This document shows, piece after piece, positions 6,615 to 6,762 of a stretch of DNA of 6,762 bases. Both the position numbers and the translations under genes were made by a program. How positions within the stretch are numbered: position 1 is the first letter of the stretch; every line of letters starts with the position of its first letter. The notes beneath the pieces are model-generated. The model did not search any database. It saw nothing but the letters and a program-made list of their open reading frames with translations, and had not been told where the DNA came from. The DNA comes from Treponema sp. (lineage in GTDB: Bacteria; Spirochaetota; Spirochaetia; Treponematales; Treponemataceae), in contig JAILQA010000382.1 in the NCBI GenBank assembly GCA_024699205.1, positions 1 to 6,762 of the forward strand, written 5' to 3'.

Positions 6615-6762
6615 ATTGTACAAATGGGATATAACCGCATGGTTATTTCTTAATGATAAGATTTAATTATGAGAGAAAGTCCGGGCTCCTTCGGAAAAAA
6701 TGCCGGGTAATAACCGGGCAATTCTTGGCAGCTGTAAATATATTTGCATAGCCCAAGAATTG
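6615..6762 (+). ncRNA. rnpB: RNase P RNA, 5' part (3' end beyond the window)
   Basis: The catalytic RNA of RNase P, which matures the 5' ends of tRNAs. The diagnostic core is GAAAGTCCGGGCTCC at 6675-6689, the 5' strand of helix P4 and its flank. A P3 helix sits directly before it: 6638-6652 pairs with 6657-6671 in 13 pairs (two G-U), with two T-T mismatches and an ATGA loop, and it is preceded by ACCGC as in E. coli. From CTCC (6687-6690) to TGCC (6701-6704) the spacing equals that in E. coli. A P8-like hairpin follows (CCGG, loop, CCGG within 6701-6720), then a long P9-like hairpin to the window end. The fold suggests the bacterial type A class. The 5' end is only estimated, by comparison with the E. 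coli distance to P3; it could lie anywhere from about 6605 to 6630. The rest of the RNA, including the 3' strands of P1, P2 and P4, is outside the window. Confidence 0.9.
6719..6762 (+). repeat. Perfect 10-bp inverted repeat, P9-like hairpin of rnpB
   Basis: CAATTCTTGG at 6719-6728 is the exact reverse complement of CCAAGAATTG at 6753-6762. The enclosed 24 bases extend the stem: GCTGT (6731-6735) pairs with ATAGC (6748-6752, one G-U), and AAA/TTT pairs can follow after a two-base bulge. By order in the RNA, right after P8, this is where P9 of RNase P RNA belongs. E. coli P9 is a short stem with a small loop, so this one is clearly longer and AT-rich at its tip. The outermost one or two pairs compete with the base of P8 for C6719 and A6720. 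Confidence 0.75.

Noticed and set aside
6381..6623. An 80-codon minus-strand frame rich in Arg, His and Leu
   Set aside because: It is the complement of the Asp/Glu codon tract of the zinc-ribbon gene, so composition alone explains its openness.
6616..6623. Palindrome TTGTACAA as an operator site
   Set aside because: An eight-base palindrome in AT-rich sequence is expected by chance, and it probably falls at the 5' end of rnpB.
6631..6646. Perfect hairpin ATAACC-GCAT-GGTTAT as a terminator or operator
   Set aside because: It has no following T run and overlaps the 5' strand of the longer P3 helix of rnpB, which sits at the expected place before P4. It could at most be a competing fold.
1..6762. 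CRISPR array, insertion sequence, tRNA, riboswitch or defence system
   Set aside because: No spaced direct repeats, terminal inverted repeats, transposase motifs, tRNA cloverleaf or defence domains are seen. Nearly every base is accounted for by housekeeping genes.

Overview
This window looks like a chromosomal housekeeping operon from a low-GC, Gram-negative-type bacterium. My best guess is a spirochaete close to Treponema. That rests on recalled gene order (dnaG, rpoD, a coiled-coil zinc-ribbon gene, then rnpB), on AT-rich codon use, and on the style of the proteins. No 16S or database comparison was possible, so the taxon is an inference. All recognisable genes lie on the + strand and are tightly packed. 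There is no sign of a mobile element, CRISPR array, tRNA, phage gene or integration site.

Layout, left to right. (1) Bases 1-620 hold the 3' part of a metallo-beta-lactamase-fold hydrolase, cut by the window edge inside its HxHxDH metal motif. (2) Bases 631-828 hold a 65-residue protein of unknown function. Its stop codon overlaps the next start by 4 bases (ATGA). (3) Bases 825-1883 encode MltG, the membrane-anchored lytic transglycosylase that ends peptidoglycan strands. (4) Bases 1905-3713 encode DNA primase DnaG. (5) Bases 3727-5592 encode the primary sigma factor RpoD; its ribosome binding site overlaps the dnaG stop. (6) Bases 5648-6592 encode a coiled-coil protein with a C4 zinc ribbon and a very acidic 80-residue tail. 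(7) From about 6615 to the window end lies the 5' part of rnpB, the catalytic RNA of RNase P.

The core is a variant of the 'macromolecular synthesis' operon. The E. coli form is rpsU-dnaG-rpoD, joining translation, replication priming and transcription initiation. Here no rpsU is seen upstream of dnaG. Its place is taken by a cell-wall enzyme (mltG) and a small uncharacterised gene, and downstream come a zinc-ribbon adaptor-like protein and the RNase P RNA. Gene gaps are -4, 21, 13 (to the preferred rpoD ATG) and 55 bases, so one transcript from the small ORF through rpoD is likely. No convincing promoter or intrinsic terminator is visible inside the window.

I found no clear new biological system. 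The points most worth a second look are the small ORF coupled to mltG, the acidic-tailed zinc-ribbon protein, the long P9-like hairpin in rnpB at the right edge, and the start-codon choice of rpoD. No stretch over 300 bases lacks a gene.
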